Assembly (NCBI RefSeq): GCF_014596725.1
Contig: NZ_JACVEG010000002.1
Coordinates: 496,001-560,000 of the forward strand
Source: Vibrio sp. Y2-5
Lineage (GTDB): Bacteria; Pseudomonadota; Gammaproteobacteria; Enterobacterales; Vibrionaceae
Direction: 5' to 3'
Length of the DNA stretch: 64,000 nucleotides
How positions within the stretch are numbered: position 1 is the stretch's first letter; each line of letters starts with the position of its first letter. The translations under genes were made by a program, and so were the position numbers. The notes under the pieces are model-generated. The model did no database searches, was not told where the DNA came from, and saw only the letters and a program-made list of their open reading frames with translations. Shown here one piece after another: positions 34,623 to 42,801 of the stretch.

Positions 34623-35092
34623 GTTACACCCTAGACAGCTTGATTGAACAGGAACAGCAGCTTGAGTTGGAATATTTCAACCAAGATGTTGCTTGGCAGT
34701 TGGGCTCCTGCATTAAAACGCTTGCCGAGAAAAAAGGCGCATCGATATCGATAGAAGTGTTTGGCTTCGGCCAAACCTTATTTCAATATTGCATGATGGG
34801 TTCGAGTGCGGATCAGTTAGATTGGATTCGCCGCAAGCGTAATTCAGTACTGTGTTATGGCAAAAGTACTTACTACTTGTCACTCTACAATGAGGGTAAG
34901 AAGCGGGTATTTGAAACTCAGCCACACGTTGACCCGAATGAATACTGTGCTCACGGCGGCTCATTCCCAATCCGAATCAAAGGTTCTGGTTTAGTGGGGG
35001 CGGTAACGGCATCTGGGTTGGCCTCGCTGGAAGATCACGAGTTGGTAACCGAGGCAATGAAGCAAGCGCTGGAATCTCAAAAAGCACAATAA
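34619..35092 (+). CDS. UPF0303/heme-degrading-domain-like protein (GlcG/HbpS fold)
   Basis: A 157-residue cytosolic protein of the UPF0303 family, with the HbpS/GlcG-like fold. Signature features: DVAWQLGSCIKTLAEKKGASISIEVFGFGQTLFQYCMMGSSADQ (about 24-65, cannot be longer-cited here by position) and the C-terminal HGGSFPIRIKGSGLVGAVTASGL. The family is annotated as heme-degrading domain by fold, but an enzymatic role is unproven. It is translationally coupled to the oxidoreductase upstream and followed by an M20 hydrolase, so a common small-molecule pathway is likely. Confidence 0.8.
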   Translation: MSYTLDSLIEQEQQLELEYFNQDVAWQLGSCIKTLAEKKGASISIEVFGFGQTLFQYCMMGSSADQLDWIRRKRNSVLCYGKSTYYLSLYNEGKKRVFETQPHVDPNEYCAHGGSFPIRIKGSGLVGAVTASGLASLEDHELVTEAMKQALESQKAQ

Positions 35093-35122
35093 ATACTGAG
35101 AACGACAAGGAGGTCGTGAATT

Positions 35123-36262
35123 ATGTCTCAAACAACGTGGAGTGATTTTAGACGCACGCTGCACCAGTATCCTGAACTCTCAAACCATGAGCATCAAACC
35201 GCTCATCGTGTCAAAGATGTGTTTAAGCGTTTCCAGCCGGATGAAACGGTTTCTTCTCTTGGCGGGCAGGGCGTCGCTTTCGTTTTTAACGGTTTCAAAA
35301 AAGGGCCCACAACCTTAATTCGTTGTGAGTTGGATGCGCTACCCATCGAGGAGTGTAATGACTTCGCTCATCGCTCGGTTCATCAGGGCGTGTCGCACAA
35401 GTGTGGTCATGATGGTCATATGGCAATTGTGACTGCACTGGGTGAAATGCTCTCCGAAAACAAACCGAAATCTGGTCGCGTCATTCTTGCTTTTCAACCA
35501 GCAGAAGAGACGGGAGAAGGTGCCATTAATATGGTGAATGACCCTTCATTTTCCAGTTATCTGCCGGACTTCGCTTTTGCTCTGCATAATTATCCGGGGC
35601 TGGAGCTAGGGCATGTAGCGGTAAAATCCGGTTCATTTAACTGCGCATCTCGCGGCATGATTGTTCGCCTCAAAGGGAAAACCTCTCACGCAGCTCATCC
35701 TGAGAATGGAGTCAGCCCTGCTTTGGCGATGTGCAGTATTATTGAATCCTTGGCTGCCTTACCTGAAACCCTTACTCAAAGAAGTTGGGTGACCGTTATT
35801 CATGCCTCTCTTGGTGAAATTGCTTTTGGTACTTCACCGGGTGATGCCGTTGTTATGGCGACGCTGCGCAGTGAAACGAACGAAGCAATGGAGAGTTTGG
35901 TTCATGCCGCAACAGAAATTGCGCGGGAACTGGCACAGCAACATGGGCTAACGTGGTCCCTGGAATGGCAAGATGTTTTTCAGGCCAGTGTGAACTCGCA
36001 ACTGGGTGCTGAGCTGGTGGTGAAAGCGTGTCAAAGCACTCAGACACCTTGCCACATTCTTAAGGAACCAATGCGCTGGTCGGAAGATTTCGGACAGTTT
36101 ACAGCGGTTGCAAAAGAGGGCGCGATGTTTGTGCTCGGCTCAGGTAGCAAAAGCCCACAACTGCATAACCCCGATTACGATTTCCCAGATGAGTTAATAC
36201 CAGTTGGCAAAGCGGTATTCGCAGATCTTATCGAGCAGATTAATGGTTTTAACAGAGCTTAA
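35123..36262 (+). CDS. M20-family metal-dependent amidohydrolase
   Basis: A 379-residue cytosolic peptidase/amidohydrolase of the M20D group (hippurate hydrolase, N-acyl-amino-acid and IAA-amino-acid hydrolases). Metal-site motif KCGHDGH with Cys94, His96 and His99; catalytic/metal Glu128-Glu129 in QPAEETGEG; the dimerisation lid begins at GMIVRLKGKTSHAAHP (His); the final metal His is in LHNPDYDF. A very strong Shine-Dalgarno AAGGAGGT precedes the ATG. Last gene of the unit after the UPF0303 gene. Substrate unknown. Confidence 0.88.
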   Translation: MSQTTWSDFRRTLHQYPELSNHEHQTAHRVKDVFKRFQPDETVSSLGGQGVAFVFNGFKKGPTTLIRCELDALPIEECNDFAHRSVHQGVSHKCGHDGHMAIVTALGEMLSENKPKSGRVILAFQPAEETGEGAINMVNDPSFSSYLPDFAFALHNYPGLELGHVAVKSGSFNCASRGMIVRLKGKTSHAAHPENGVSPALAMCSIIESLAALPETLTQRSWVTVIHASLGEIAFGTSPGDAVVMATLRSETNEAMESLVHAATEIARELAQQHGLTWSLEWQDVFQASVNSQLGAELVVKACQSTQTPCHILKEPMRWSEDFGQFTAVAKEGAMFVLGSGSKSPQLHNPDYDFPDELIPVGKAVFADLIEQINGFNRA

Positions 36263-36270
36263 ACCTAAAC

Positions 36271-36298
36271 AATAACGGCATCTTAAGATGCCGTTATT
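36271..36298. terminator. 28-base perfect palindrome after the M20 gene
   Basis: AATAACGGCATCTT and its exact complement AAGATGCCGTTATT abut with no spacer. It forms a strong hairpin at the end of the three-gene unit and at the border of the accessory region; no T-run follows. Confidence 0.6.
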
Positions 36299-36415
36299 GA
36301 ATTAAACTTCTGCAAATTAGGGGTGTTTGTTAATTGATGCCCACTAACAGAGCAGCAACATGTACAGTGAAGCAACTCTGTTCAGAAATCGAAGTATTAG
36401 GAATCATAATAAAGT

Positions 36416-37366
36416 TCATAGGCCAGTGCGGTACTTATCGATTGCACTTAAAAACTTATCGATATCATCCTCTCTTTGCAGGTACGGTACGGATTTATTG
36501 TATAGGTCTAGGTGAGTTTGTCCGTACATGTAGCAAGCAGTAAAAGCTGAATCGGGACTGTTGCTATCAATGAAATTAAAGGTGTACCCCTGACCATCGG
36601 AAGTTTGTTCAATTTCAGTTATTAATAATGCATGAGAATCGATCCCTTTTATTTGCAATTTTACGTAAGCGATTCTTTTTCTAACCGCTACTTCTTCATA
36701 GATCTCATCCATGTACTTTTTTAGCTTTTCAGGTGTTGTCTCATAGCTACCAGAAAGTCCATTGATCCACTGCCAAAGTAGGAGACCATCATAAAGCTGC
36801 CATAGATTTAGGTACTTTTGTATTTCCTCTTTGAATTCCATTGAGAACTCAGAAAAATTATTGAACCCGCTAATCTCTGACACCTGTTTGCCTTTAATTA
36901 AGTTGCGGATGATCTTTTTTGCCTCTTTCTTGGAGCACTTAGGTTCATTTGGCCTGTATGTGGTAAGGTACAATGCAGCTCGCTGCAAGCGCGAATGCCA
37001 CCAACACACACCTGCGTTAAAAAGTCCGCCAGCGTTTTTGAAAGCGATCAGGTTCTCGTTAGACTCGAAATATTCTTTAATCCCTGCTAAGTGAATGAAG
37101 TAGTTAGGATCTTGAGATTTTTCTATGAACTCTTTTTTCGACGTTGAGGCTTTTTGATGTTTAATACCCAGTGTTTTTCCAGATAGCTTAATCTCATCGG
37201 TGTACATATCCATGAGACGTTGCTTTTCGGTATGGCTACTTTTTAGCCTTGCTTCGGCACTGATCAAAGCTGCTCTTTCGTCAGGTGACAACGCGTCAAT
37301 TTGTTTTGTATTGAGTTCTTCAATGTCATCTGAGTCAAAGAATTCAATTCCATCTGTATGTTTCAT
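36416..37366 (-). CDS. Unknown protein with a putative papain-like Cys-His-Asp triad
   Basis: A 316-residue, AT-rich gene that I do not recognise as a named family. The protein has an acidic, helix-rich N-terminus (1-80), no signal peptide and no membrane segment. Three spaced motifs suggest a papain-like (clan CA) cysteine peptidase or acyltransferase fold: AGVCWWHSRLQRAALYL (Cys121 at a helix N-terminus), GIDSHALLITEIE (His245 on a strand) and YTFNFIDSNSPDS (Asp267, Asn269). That C...H...D-x-N order is also used by YopT-type effectors and other toxins. No immunity or secretion genes adjoin it. The function is inference from motifs. Confidence 0.5.
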   Translation of the reverse strand: MKHTDGIEFFDSDDIEELNTKQIDALSPDERAALISAEARLKSSHTEKQRLMDMYTDEIKLSGKTLGIKHQKASTSKKEFIEKSQDPNYFIHLAGIKEYFESNENLIAFKNAGGLFNAGVCWWHSRLQRAALYLTTYRPNEPKCSKKEAKKIIRNLIKGKQVSEISGFNNFSEFSMEFKEEIQKYLNLWQLYDGLLLWQWINGLSGSYETTPEKLKKYMDEIYEEVAVRKRIAYVKLQIKGIDSHALLITEIEQTSDGQGYTFNFIDSNSPDSAFTACYMYGQTHLDLYNKSVPYLQREDDIDKFLSAIDKYRTGL

Positions 37367-37632
37367 TCTAAATGACCTCCATAATCAGTTGCAGTCGAAT
37401 GAATAGATATCACATACAATACTAGTTGCACTTGAGGAGATAACCTTACTATTAACGTGTCTTTTGTTAAGGTTAAGCTTAAGAGGGCGGAATGAGATTG
37501 ATGGGGGCTGGTTAATTAATCACAGCCCTACTCTTATCGACTACTGACGTTATGATACGGTAAATCTAACCTATCTAGTTTTTTAAACAATGCGTCCATG
37601 TGATCGCTTTATCCTCGTTGTTGCATAAAAAA
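37367..37632. other. Gene-free spacer upstream of the 316-aa gene
   Basis: AT-rich, no protein gene visible. It should hold the promoter of the leftward 316-aa gene, and it contains a small GGGCTG/CAGCCC hairpin at 37505-37528 that may end the cassette transcript coming from the right. Confidence 0.4.
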
Positions 37633-37757
37633 TATAACGTTAAGCTAAGTGGCTGATAACGCAAATCCACTGAACCTAATATAATAACCGTAAACACACT
37701 AGTCGATTTCAACCCAAAACCGCCAAGCGTTAATAGTCCGTCTTGAGCGCCTTGTTA
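37633..37757 (-). repeat. VCR-like attC recombination site of an integron cassette
   Basis: Read on the minus strand, about 125 bases begin TAACAAGGCGCTCAAGACGG and end in a GCGTTATCAGCC ... CTTAACGTTA block, with TTAACGCTTGGCGGTTT in the first arm and TTTACGGTTATTATATTAGG in the middle. This follows the V. cholerae repeat (VCR) layout closely: CTCAAGAGGGACT / CAACGC / TGGCG on the left and TGCGTTGTCAGCCCCTTAGG / GCGTTA on the right. The stop codon of the 273-aa gene is the first TAA of the site, as is common for cassettes. Confidence 0.85.
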
Positions 37758-38576
37758 TTCCAGCCTTTTTACAACTTGGTTCATTGTATAGTGAACGAAC
37801 TGCGAACCGAGTTCAGTAAGCTGATATTGTTTTGTATTTTCAAACGCCGATTCCATTGTGTTGCTGCCAGATCCTGAATGCTTTGTAGCTCTAGTTTGCT
37901 TTACAAACTGCCCTTGCATGTTTGTAGGTCTAAACTGGCGAATAACACCACCAGTGCTTAAATCCCTGATCAGTAACTTAAATAGGTCAGCTTCTGCACT
38001 ATCTTCTCGAGGCATAATATCGCTTACTGACTGCCAAATACCTAACCGCGTCACGCCAGGTTGCTGATAAATAGATCGAATAACCTTAAAGTGAATTTCA
38101 TGATAAGTATCAAGCCAATCATTAAACAACCTAATTTGATCGTCAGGACATAGATTTGAGGCTGCTGCGTTGGAAATTAAATTTACGACATACTGCCTTT
38201 TTTCTGCTGTATCAGAACTATCCCAAGACCTAAACGCACGTCGCACTAGTCCTAAATATTCTTCACTTTGAATTCGTTCTTCTAATTCTTCAGGAATCGA
38301 TTCTAACCGTTCAGTAACCTCATCGAGGGATTGTGCTAACTGTTCGATTTTTACTTTGTGGACTTTCAGCCACTCTTCATAGAGTGAATTTACTTGCCCT
38401 TGGCTTTTCTCTCCGTGAGCAGCCGCACCAGATGCTAAAATACTGCCTACCCAAGGTATAACACTCATTGCATTAGCGGTGACGCGACAGTATTTTTTCC
38501 ATTTGTCACTTCCACTCAACACAACCAAATCATGAATAATAAATTCTTCCGATCTTTCAACGTTAGTACTGGTCAC
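37755..38576 (-). CDS. Integron-cassette gene of unknown function (273 aa)
   Basis: GTG start at 38576 with AGGAGGG upstream; the TAA stop forms the start of an attC site, so this is a gene cassette. The protein is soluble apart from one weak hydrophobic stretch (about 34-52, ANAMSVIPWVGSILASGAAA). Then comes a coiled coil (about 62-105, LKVHKVKIEQLAQSLDEVTE) and a helical core with RRAFRSWDSSDTAEKRQYVV and LFNDWLDTYHEIHFKVIRSI. The C-terminal third looks like a winged helix (GVTRLGIWQSVSDIM ... QYQLTELGSQFV). I do not recognise the family. A stress, toxin-antitoxin or anti-phage role is possible for a cassette but is unsupported. Confidence 0.75.
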   Translation of the reverse strand: MTSTNVERSEEFIIHDLVVLSGSDKWKKYCRVTANAMSVIPWVGSILASGAAAHGEKSQGQVNSLYEEWLKVHKVKIEQLAQSLDEVTERLESIPEELEERIQSEEYLGLVRRAFRSWDSSDTAEKRQYVVNLISNAAASNLCPDDQIRLFNDWLDTYHEIHFKVIRSIYQQPGVTRLGIWQSVSDIMPREDSAEADLFKLLIRDLSTGGVIRQFRPTNMQGQFVKQTRATKHSGSGSNTMESAFENTKQYQLTELGSQFVHYTMNQVVKRLE

Positions 38577-38945
38577 GGTTCCCTCCTGTAAGCCTAACAG
38601 TATCTTTTAACTAGACACATTCCATATAAAACTAAATACATATTTAGTTACTAGACAAAATAGGTCAAATCATGACAAGAGAAATGAGTTCTGAATCTTA
38701 GGCTGGCAAACAATGGGGCAATGTTTAGTTAGAACAGTACGGGAAACTGAAGATGCTGAGTGGTAGTAAAAATATCTATTAGGTTTAAATTTCTCACCAA
38801 AGCATGCACAGCAAACGTGCTCCACAAAATGAATTCTTAGCCGCTGGTATATTCAGTTTGTCGCTGTTTTCACTGCACTTACAAATTACCAATAGGTATT
38901 ATGCCTTCTTTGACGGTGCAGTGATTCAGTTTGCTAGAGAGATAA
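38577..38945. promoter_or_regulatory. Region upstream of the cassette gene
   Basis: No gene that I can support. GCCTAAC at 38592-38598 reads GTTAGGC on the cassette strand and fits the GTTRRRY recombination core, a candidate for the other cassette border. At 38630-38649 a palindrome (AACTAAATA-CA-TATTTAGTT) lies between two direct copies of ACTAGACA (38610-38617 and 38650-38657), an operator-like arrangement. Confidence 0.4.
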
Positions 38946-39317
38946 TCAGTTCAATGGTGCTTGGTTCAGTTGTGCATTCTGCATTTCTGATAAACCACCA
39001 CCGTTGTGAACATTGATGAAGCCTTGTTTGACAAGAGATTGCATCGCCATACCCGATCGGTTTCCACTGCGGCAGTAAACGACAATAGAACGATCTTTGG
39101 CGATATCTGCAAAACCAGTTTCAACGGTGTAGAGTGGAATATTAATCGCGTTATCTAGGTGACCTTGAGCGAATTCTTCAGGGGTTCTAACATCTACAAC
39201 CAGTGCGCCGCTTTCAATCAGTTCCCATGCAGCATCGGCTCGCTGTGATGCTAAAGCTGAACCGGCTGGCAACGCCATTACGCCGCCTAAAAATAAACTT
39301 AATAGCTTTTTCCACAT
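38946..39317 (-). CDS. Periplasmic rhodanese-like protein (PspE/GlpE type)
   Basis: A 123-residue single-domain rhodanese with a signal peptide (1-24, cleavage after ALA). The active-site loop is CRSGNRS, Cys82 to Ser88, with the VVDVRTPEEFAQGHLDNAINIP motif at 40-61, so thiosulfate or similar sulfurtransferase activity is expected in the periplasm. The open frame extends to 39356, but the ATG at 39317 is the start that exposes the signal peptide directly. Single gene. Confidence 0.88.
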   Translation of the reverse strand: MWKKLLSLFLGGVMALPAGSALASQRADAAWELIESGALVVDVRTPEEFAQGHLDNAINIPLYTVETGFADIAKDRSIVVYCRSGNRSGMAMQSLVKQGFINVHNGGGLSEMQNAQLNQAPLN

Positions 39318-39410
39318 AACCTTATATCTCCTTGGTGGATATCCTACTGAACTCATTATGAACGCAATTTTCCAAGTTCGACAATAAAAACGTCAAGCGC
39401 TTTTGGGCGT

Positions 39411-39989
39411 TCATTTCAACATTCGATTAGAGGCAGGGTGCACATCTTCTAAGACGAGTTTAGGCCAAATATTAAGCCAGTTTTTCTTGTTGACTCTCTG
39501 AGTAAAAACATCGGGCTGAGGGAAGTGTGGATTGAGAGCGACGTTGAGTGACCAGTTCTCCTCTAGGCCAAAAGGGGCACAAAAGGTGAGTTGGTCATCT
39601 GCGTCTAAATGAACACCAACACAGGTTGGCACTTCTACCCAATGGGCAATGGCATGTTCGGTACTTAGATACGGGGAATGACCATGATTCAAGTGCATTC
39701 TAGCCTGATTTCGGACTTCCCAATTGATGTGCGGAAGCGCATTCTTCAACTGTTCCTGATAGAGAAGTTCAGTATCGTGGCTGAGATCTTCAGTATCGAA
39801 ATAGACCAAATCAATGTCGTTTAATGGTGTGATTTCTGGTTTGGAATGCAGATGATCCCAAATAGCATTTCTTAGAAAGCCCGCAGCAAGATACCAATTA
39901 GGTAAAGCTAGCGTTCGTGCCACTGTGAGACATTCCATTCTGAACTCATCACCTTTTATCAATAGGTTTGTTTGCTCGATAACGCTCAT
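39411..39989 (-). CDS. Nucleotidyltransferase-family protein (PF06042/COG3575 type)
   Basis: A 192-residue cytosolic protein. It has WYLAAGFLRNAIWDHLH (31-47) followed by the nucleotidyltransferase Asp pair in NDIDLVYFD (Asp58, Asp60) and the downstream INWEVRNQARMHLNHGH block typical of the family. Members are predicted to transfer nucleotides to an unknown acceptor. The next gene (HAD phosphatase) is 26 bp upstream on the same strand, so they may be co-transcribed. Confidence 0.85.
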   Translation of the reverse strand: MSVIEQTNLLIKGDEFRMECLTVARTLALPNWYLAAGFLRNAIWDHLHSKPEITPLNDIDLVYFDTEDLSHDTELLYQEQLKNALPHINWEVRNQARMHLNHGHSPYLSTEHAIAHWVEVPTCVGVHLDADDQLTFCAPFGLEENWSLNVALNPHFPQPDVFTQRVNKKNWLNIWPKLVLEDVHPASNRMLK

Positions 39990-40015
39990 CTTTGGGCTTC
40001 CTAAATGTCTATTGC

Positions 40016-40672
40016 TTAGCTTGCCGCTTTTAATTCGCTTAATACATCGTGCATTGAGTTGCGAATGTATGGACCGAGCGCCAGCACATCGTTACAAGGT
40101 TTGACTAAATCGGGGATTTGATAAGTGATCATATTTGCAGCCATCGCAGATTTCACACCGTTGTTCGAATCTTCAAAGGCAAGGCAATGCTCAGGGGCGA
40201 TATTTAAGCGCTCAGCCGCTAGAAGATAAATCTCAGGGTCTGGTTTGCCATTTTTCACTTCACAGCCTGTTGCATAGGTATCGAAGTACTGGTCAAGCTC
40301 AGCCAAACGCAGTTTTACGGTGGCAACGTCACGTTGAGTGGAAGTGGCAACCGCAGTAGGGATATTGTTCTTTCTCAGCCATTGCAGAAGTTCAACAACG
40401 CCTTCTTTAACAGGAATCGCTTGGTGCTTCACAACTGCGTCGTAACGCTTACGCCATTCTTGATGCAGTACTGGGTAATCTAAATCAGGGCCGTAACCTT
40501 CACGTAAGGTCTGTTCTATTCCCGCCGCGTTTTTGCCAATTACAGACAGGTAAATCTCTCGGTGGAAAGGTACGCCTACTGCGTAGCAGGCTTGTTCGAA
40601 GATTTCTAAACAGACTTGCTCGGTATTCAGCAATAGTCCGTCCATATCAAAAATAGCAGCTTTGAATTTCAT
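40016..40672 (-). CDS. HAD-superfamily sugar phosphatase / beta-phosphoglucomutase-like protein
   Basis: A 218-residue enzyme of HAD subfamily IA. Motif I FDMDGLLLNTE (8-18) has both aspartates, motif II is VATST (near 112), motif III Lys is in KNGKPDPEIY, and motif IV is AFEDSNNG. The cap domain follows motif I. It resembles E. coli HxpB (YniC), which dephosphorylates 2-deoxyglucose-6-phosphate and similar hexose phosphates. Substrate specificity is inferred. Confidence 0.88.
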   Translation of the reverse strand: MKFKAAIFDMDGLLLNTEQVCLEIFEQACYAVGVPFHREIYLSVIGKNAAGIEQTLREGYGPDLDYPVLHQEWRKRYDAVVKHQAIPVKEGVVELLQWLRKNNIPTAVATSTQRDVATVKLRLAELDQYFDTYATGCEVKNGKPDPEIYLLAAERLNIAPEHCLAFEDSNNGVKSAMAANMITYQIPDLVKPCNDVLALGPYIRNSMHDVLSELKAAS

Positions 40673-40890
40673 TATTACAACTTTGAGCTGGTGTGCGGAA
40701 GCTCGTTATTCTCCCATATTCTGACTTTGAAGTGAGATTTTTTTTATCGCCTTGAAAGTGTCTGCTTATCTTTTGTTACGAAACGCATTTGGCAGAGAGA
40801 GATTCTTGGCCTTGGGGTATTCTTACGCCCCGTTTTTGGGATCTGCTTCAAACAACATACCGGCTTACGCCGTCTTGGAAGGTAAAATCG

Positions 40891-42660
40891 TTGAAATCTT
40901 CATCAATTCAGCAATGGGTGCCAGGGTTGCACCAGCTCAAAAATTATGACCGCTCGTGGCTAAAGGATGATATTCGCGCCGCGGTCTCTGTTGTTGCTGT
41001 TGCGTTACCGGTGGCGATTGCCTATGCCCAGTTAACGGGTGTGTCAGCGATAGTGGGTTTGTATTCCTGTATTCTTCCAATGATTGTTTACGCTCTGTTC
41101 GGTACGTCTCGCCAACTGATTGTGGGGCCTGATGCCGCTACTTGTGCGGTTGTTGCGGCGGTAGTGACTCCATTAGCTGGTGGCGATCCTATTCGTCATA
41201 TGGAACTGGTGACAGCCATGACGTTGATGACAGGAGGATGGTGTATTTTAGCCAGCCGATTCAAGTTAGGTATTTTGGCGGATTTCCTATCTCGTCCCAT
41301 TTTGATTGGCTTATTAAACGGTGTGGCGCTGACCATTATCTTTGGTCAGTTGGTTAAGTTTATCGGCATGAAAAATTCTGAGGAATTCTTATTACAAAAT
41401 GTGATTGATACGCCTTGGATTATCTTCGATGTACATTGGCAGACTGTTGCAATAAGTGTTGTAACTGCGGTGATTTATTTTGGTTTTAAGAAGTATCAAC
41501 CTAGCTCTCCTGCTGCAATGATCTCTATTTTTGTTGCGAGCTTAATGGTGTGGTTCTTTCAACTTGATGAACAGGGTGTAAAGGTCATTGGTTCTATTCA
41601 AGGTGGCTTGCCAGTGTTCCACGTTCCGCACATTGAAGTGACAACGTTACGTGAACTGGTGATGCCTGCGCTTAACTTAGCGATGGTGAGCTTTGTAAGT
41701 ATGATGCTTACCGCCCGTAGCTTTGCGGCCAAGAATGGTTACGAAATTGATGCAGATAAGGAGTTCCAAGCATTAGGTTTGGCGAACTTGGCTTCCGCGT
41801 TCTCGCAAGGCTTCGCTATTAGCGGCGCAGATTCTCGTACTGCTGTGAATGACGCCAACGGCGGTAAAAGCCAAATGGTTTCTATTATTGCTGCGCTGTT
41901 AGTGGCGATCATCGCTATCTTCGTTTACGAGCCTTTGCGTTATATTCCAATTGCTGCGTTGGGTGTGGTGTTGATCATTGCTGCCACATCATTGGTGGAT
42001 CTATCGGGGATCTGGCAGCTTAGAATCCGCAATAAAGATGCCTTTTATTTAGCGATGATTACCTTTGTTGGCGTATTGATGATAGGCGTGATTCCGGGCA
42101 TTACTATGGCTGTATTGTTAGGATTAGTGCAGTTTCTTCGCGTGATTATGCGTCCAACCGACGAGCTTTTAGGTTTGGATAAAGAAGGTACCGTTCGTGC
42201 GCTGGATATCTCGGACAAAGCCTCTCCGATTCCGGGTTTAACCATCTATCGTTTTAACTCTCCACTTACTTATTTCAACTCACCTTACTTTAAGCGTCGA
42301 GTTCTGGACCATTCAGAAGCCGCTGCCCCTGACGAGAAGTGCTTCATTATCGATGCGGTCTCTTGTTTTACCCACTTTGATTTGAGCGTAATGGCAACAC
42401 TTGCTGATGTGCACAAAATTCTGAAAAGTCGAGGTATTCGACTGGTGGTTGCTGGGCGTAAACCAAGCATGCGTAAGTGGTGTGAGTTAAGCGGTATTCC
42501 AGTTGGCGATGGTGGCTTAGTATTGCGGGCAGATATGTTCGTAGCGATCAAATTGAGCGGCTGCTATTTCAATGCAGTTGGAGAAGGGCATATCCCTGAA
42601 ATCCAGAAAGAATCTGAAAGCTCAGTCGAAGATATTCGTTTCGCTCCGAGTGTTGCTTAA
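40891..42660 (+). CDS. SulP-family anion transporter with STAS domain, tandem copy 1
   Basis: An inner-membrane SLC26/SulP transporter of 589 residues: 10-14 membrane segments (about 30-430) and a C-terminal cytosolic STAS domain (about 455-560). The open frame starts at 40789, but TTG at 40891, with GGAAGG eight bases upstream, gives LKSSSIQQWVPGLHQL, aligning residue for residue with the TTG start of the next gene; both then encode 589 residues. Signatures: RAAVSVVAVALPVAIAYAQL, LFGTSRQLIVGPDAATCAV and SGADSRTAVNDANGGKSQ. Substrate (sulfate, bicarbonate, dicarboxylate) unknown. Confidence 0.88.
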   Translation: MKSSSIQQWVPGLHQLKNYDRSWLKDDIRAAVSVVAVALPVAIAYAQLTGVSAIVGLYSCILPMIVYALFGTSRQLIVGPDAATCAVVAAVVTPLAGGDPIRHMELVTAMTLMTGGWCILASRFKLGILADFLSRPILIGLLNGVALTIIFGQLVKFIGMKNSEEFLLQNVIDTPWIIFDVHWQTVAISVVTAVIYFGFKKYQPSSPAAMISIFVASLMVWFFQLDEQGVKVIGSIQGGLPVFHVPHIEVTTLRELVMPALNLAMVSFVSMMLTARSFAAKNGYEIDADKEFQALGLANLASAFSQGFAISGADSRTAVNDANGGKSQMVSIIAALLVAIIAIFVYEPLRYIPIAALGVVLIIAATSLVDLSGIWQLRIRNKDAFYLAMITFVGVLMIGVIPGITMAVLLGLVQFLRVIMRPTDELLGLDKEGTVRALDISDKASPIPGLTIYRFNSPLTYFNSPYFKRRVLDHSEAAAPDEKCFIIDAVSCFTHFDLSVMATLADVHKILKSRGIRLVVAGRKPSMRKWCELSGIPVGDGGLVLRADMFVAIKLSGCYFNAVGEGHIPEIQKESESSVEDIRFAPSVA

Positions 42661-42679
42661 TATTTGTGTTGAGTTATTC

Positions 42680-42706
42680 AAGCCTGCTTAAATGCAGGCT
42701 TTTTTA
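42680..42706 (+). terminator. Terminator between the two SulP copies
   Basis: Arms AAGCCTGC (42680-42687) and GCAGGCTT (42694-42701) with T6; each copy therefore has its own transcription unit. Confidence 0.88.
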
Positions 42707-42801
42707 TTGCATTTTTATTTCAATGTTTATGTGAATGGTTTGAACAACTTAGGTTATGCTTAATGGAGATATTTTTGTATGTGAAGTAAGGAACACAGCA
42801 A

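Noticed and set aside
36299-36415. A second attC after the 316-aa gene (AACAGAG ... CTCTGTT repeat)
   Set aside because: Only seven bases pair, and none of the VCR core blocks found at 37633-37757 are present; the 266-bp gap between the first attC and the 316-aa gene is also too long for a typical cassette.
38804-39016. A 70-residue + strand frame between the cassette and the rhodanese gene
   Set aside because: It overlaps the 3' end of the rhodanese gene on the opposite strand and lacks a ribosome site.
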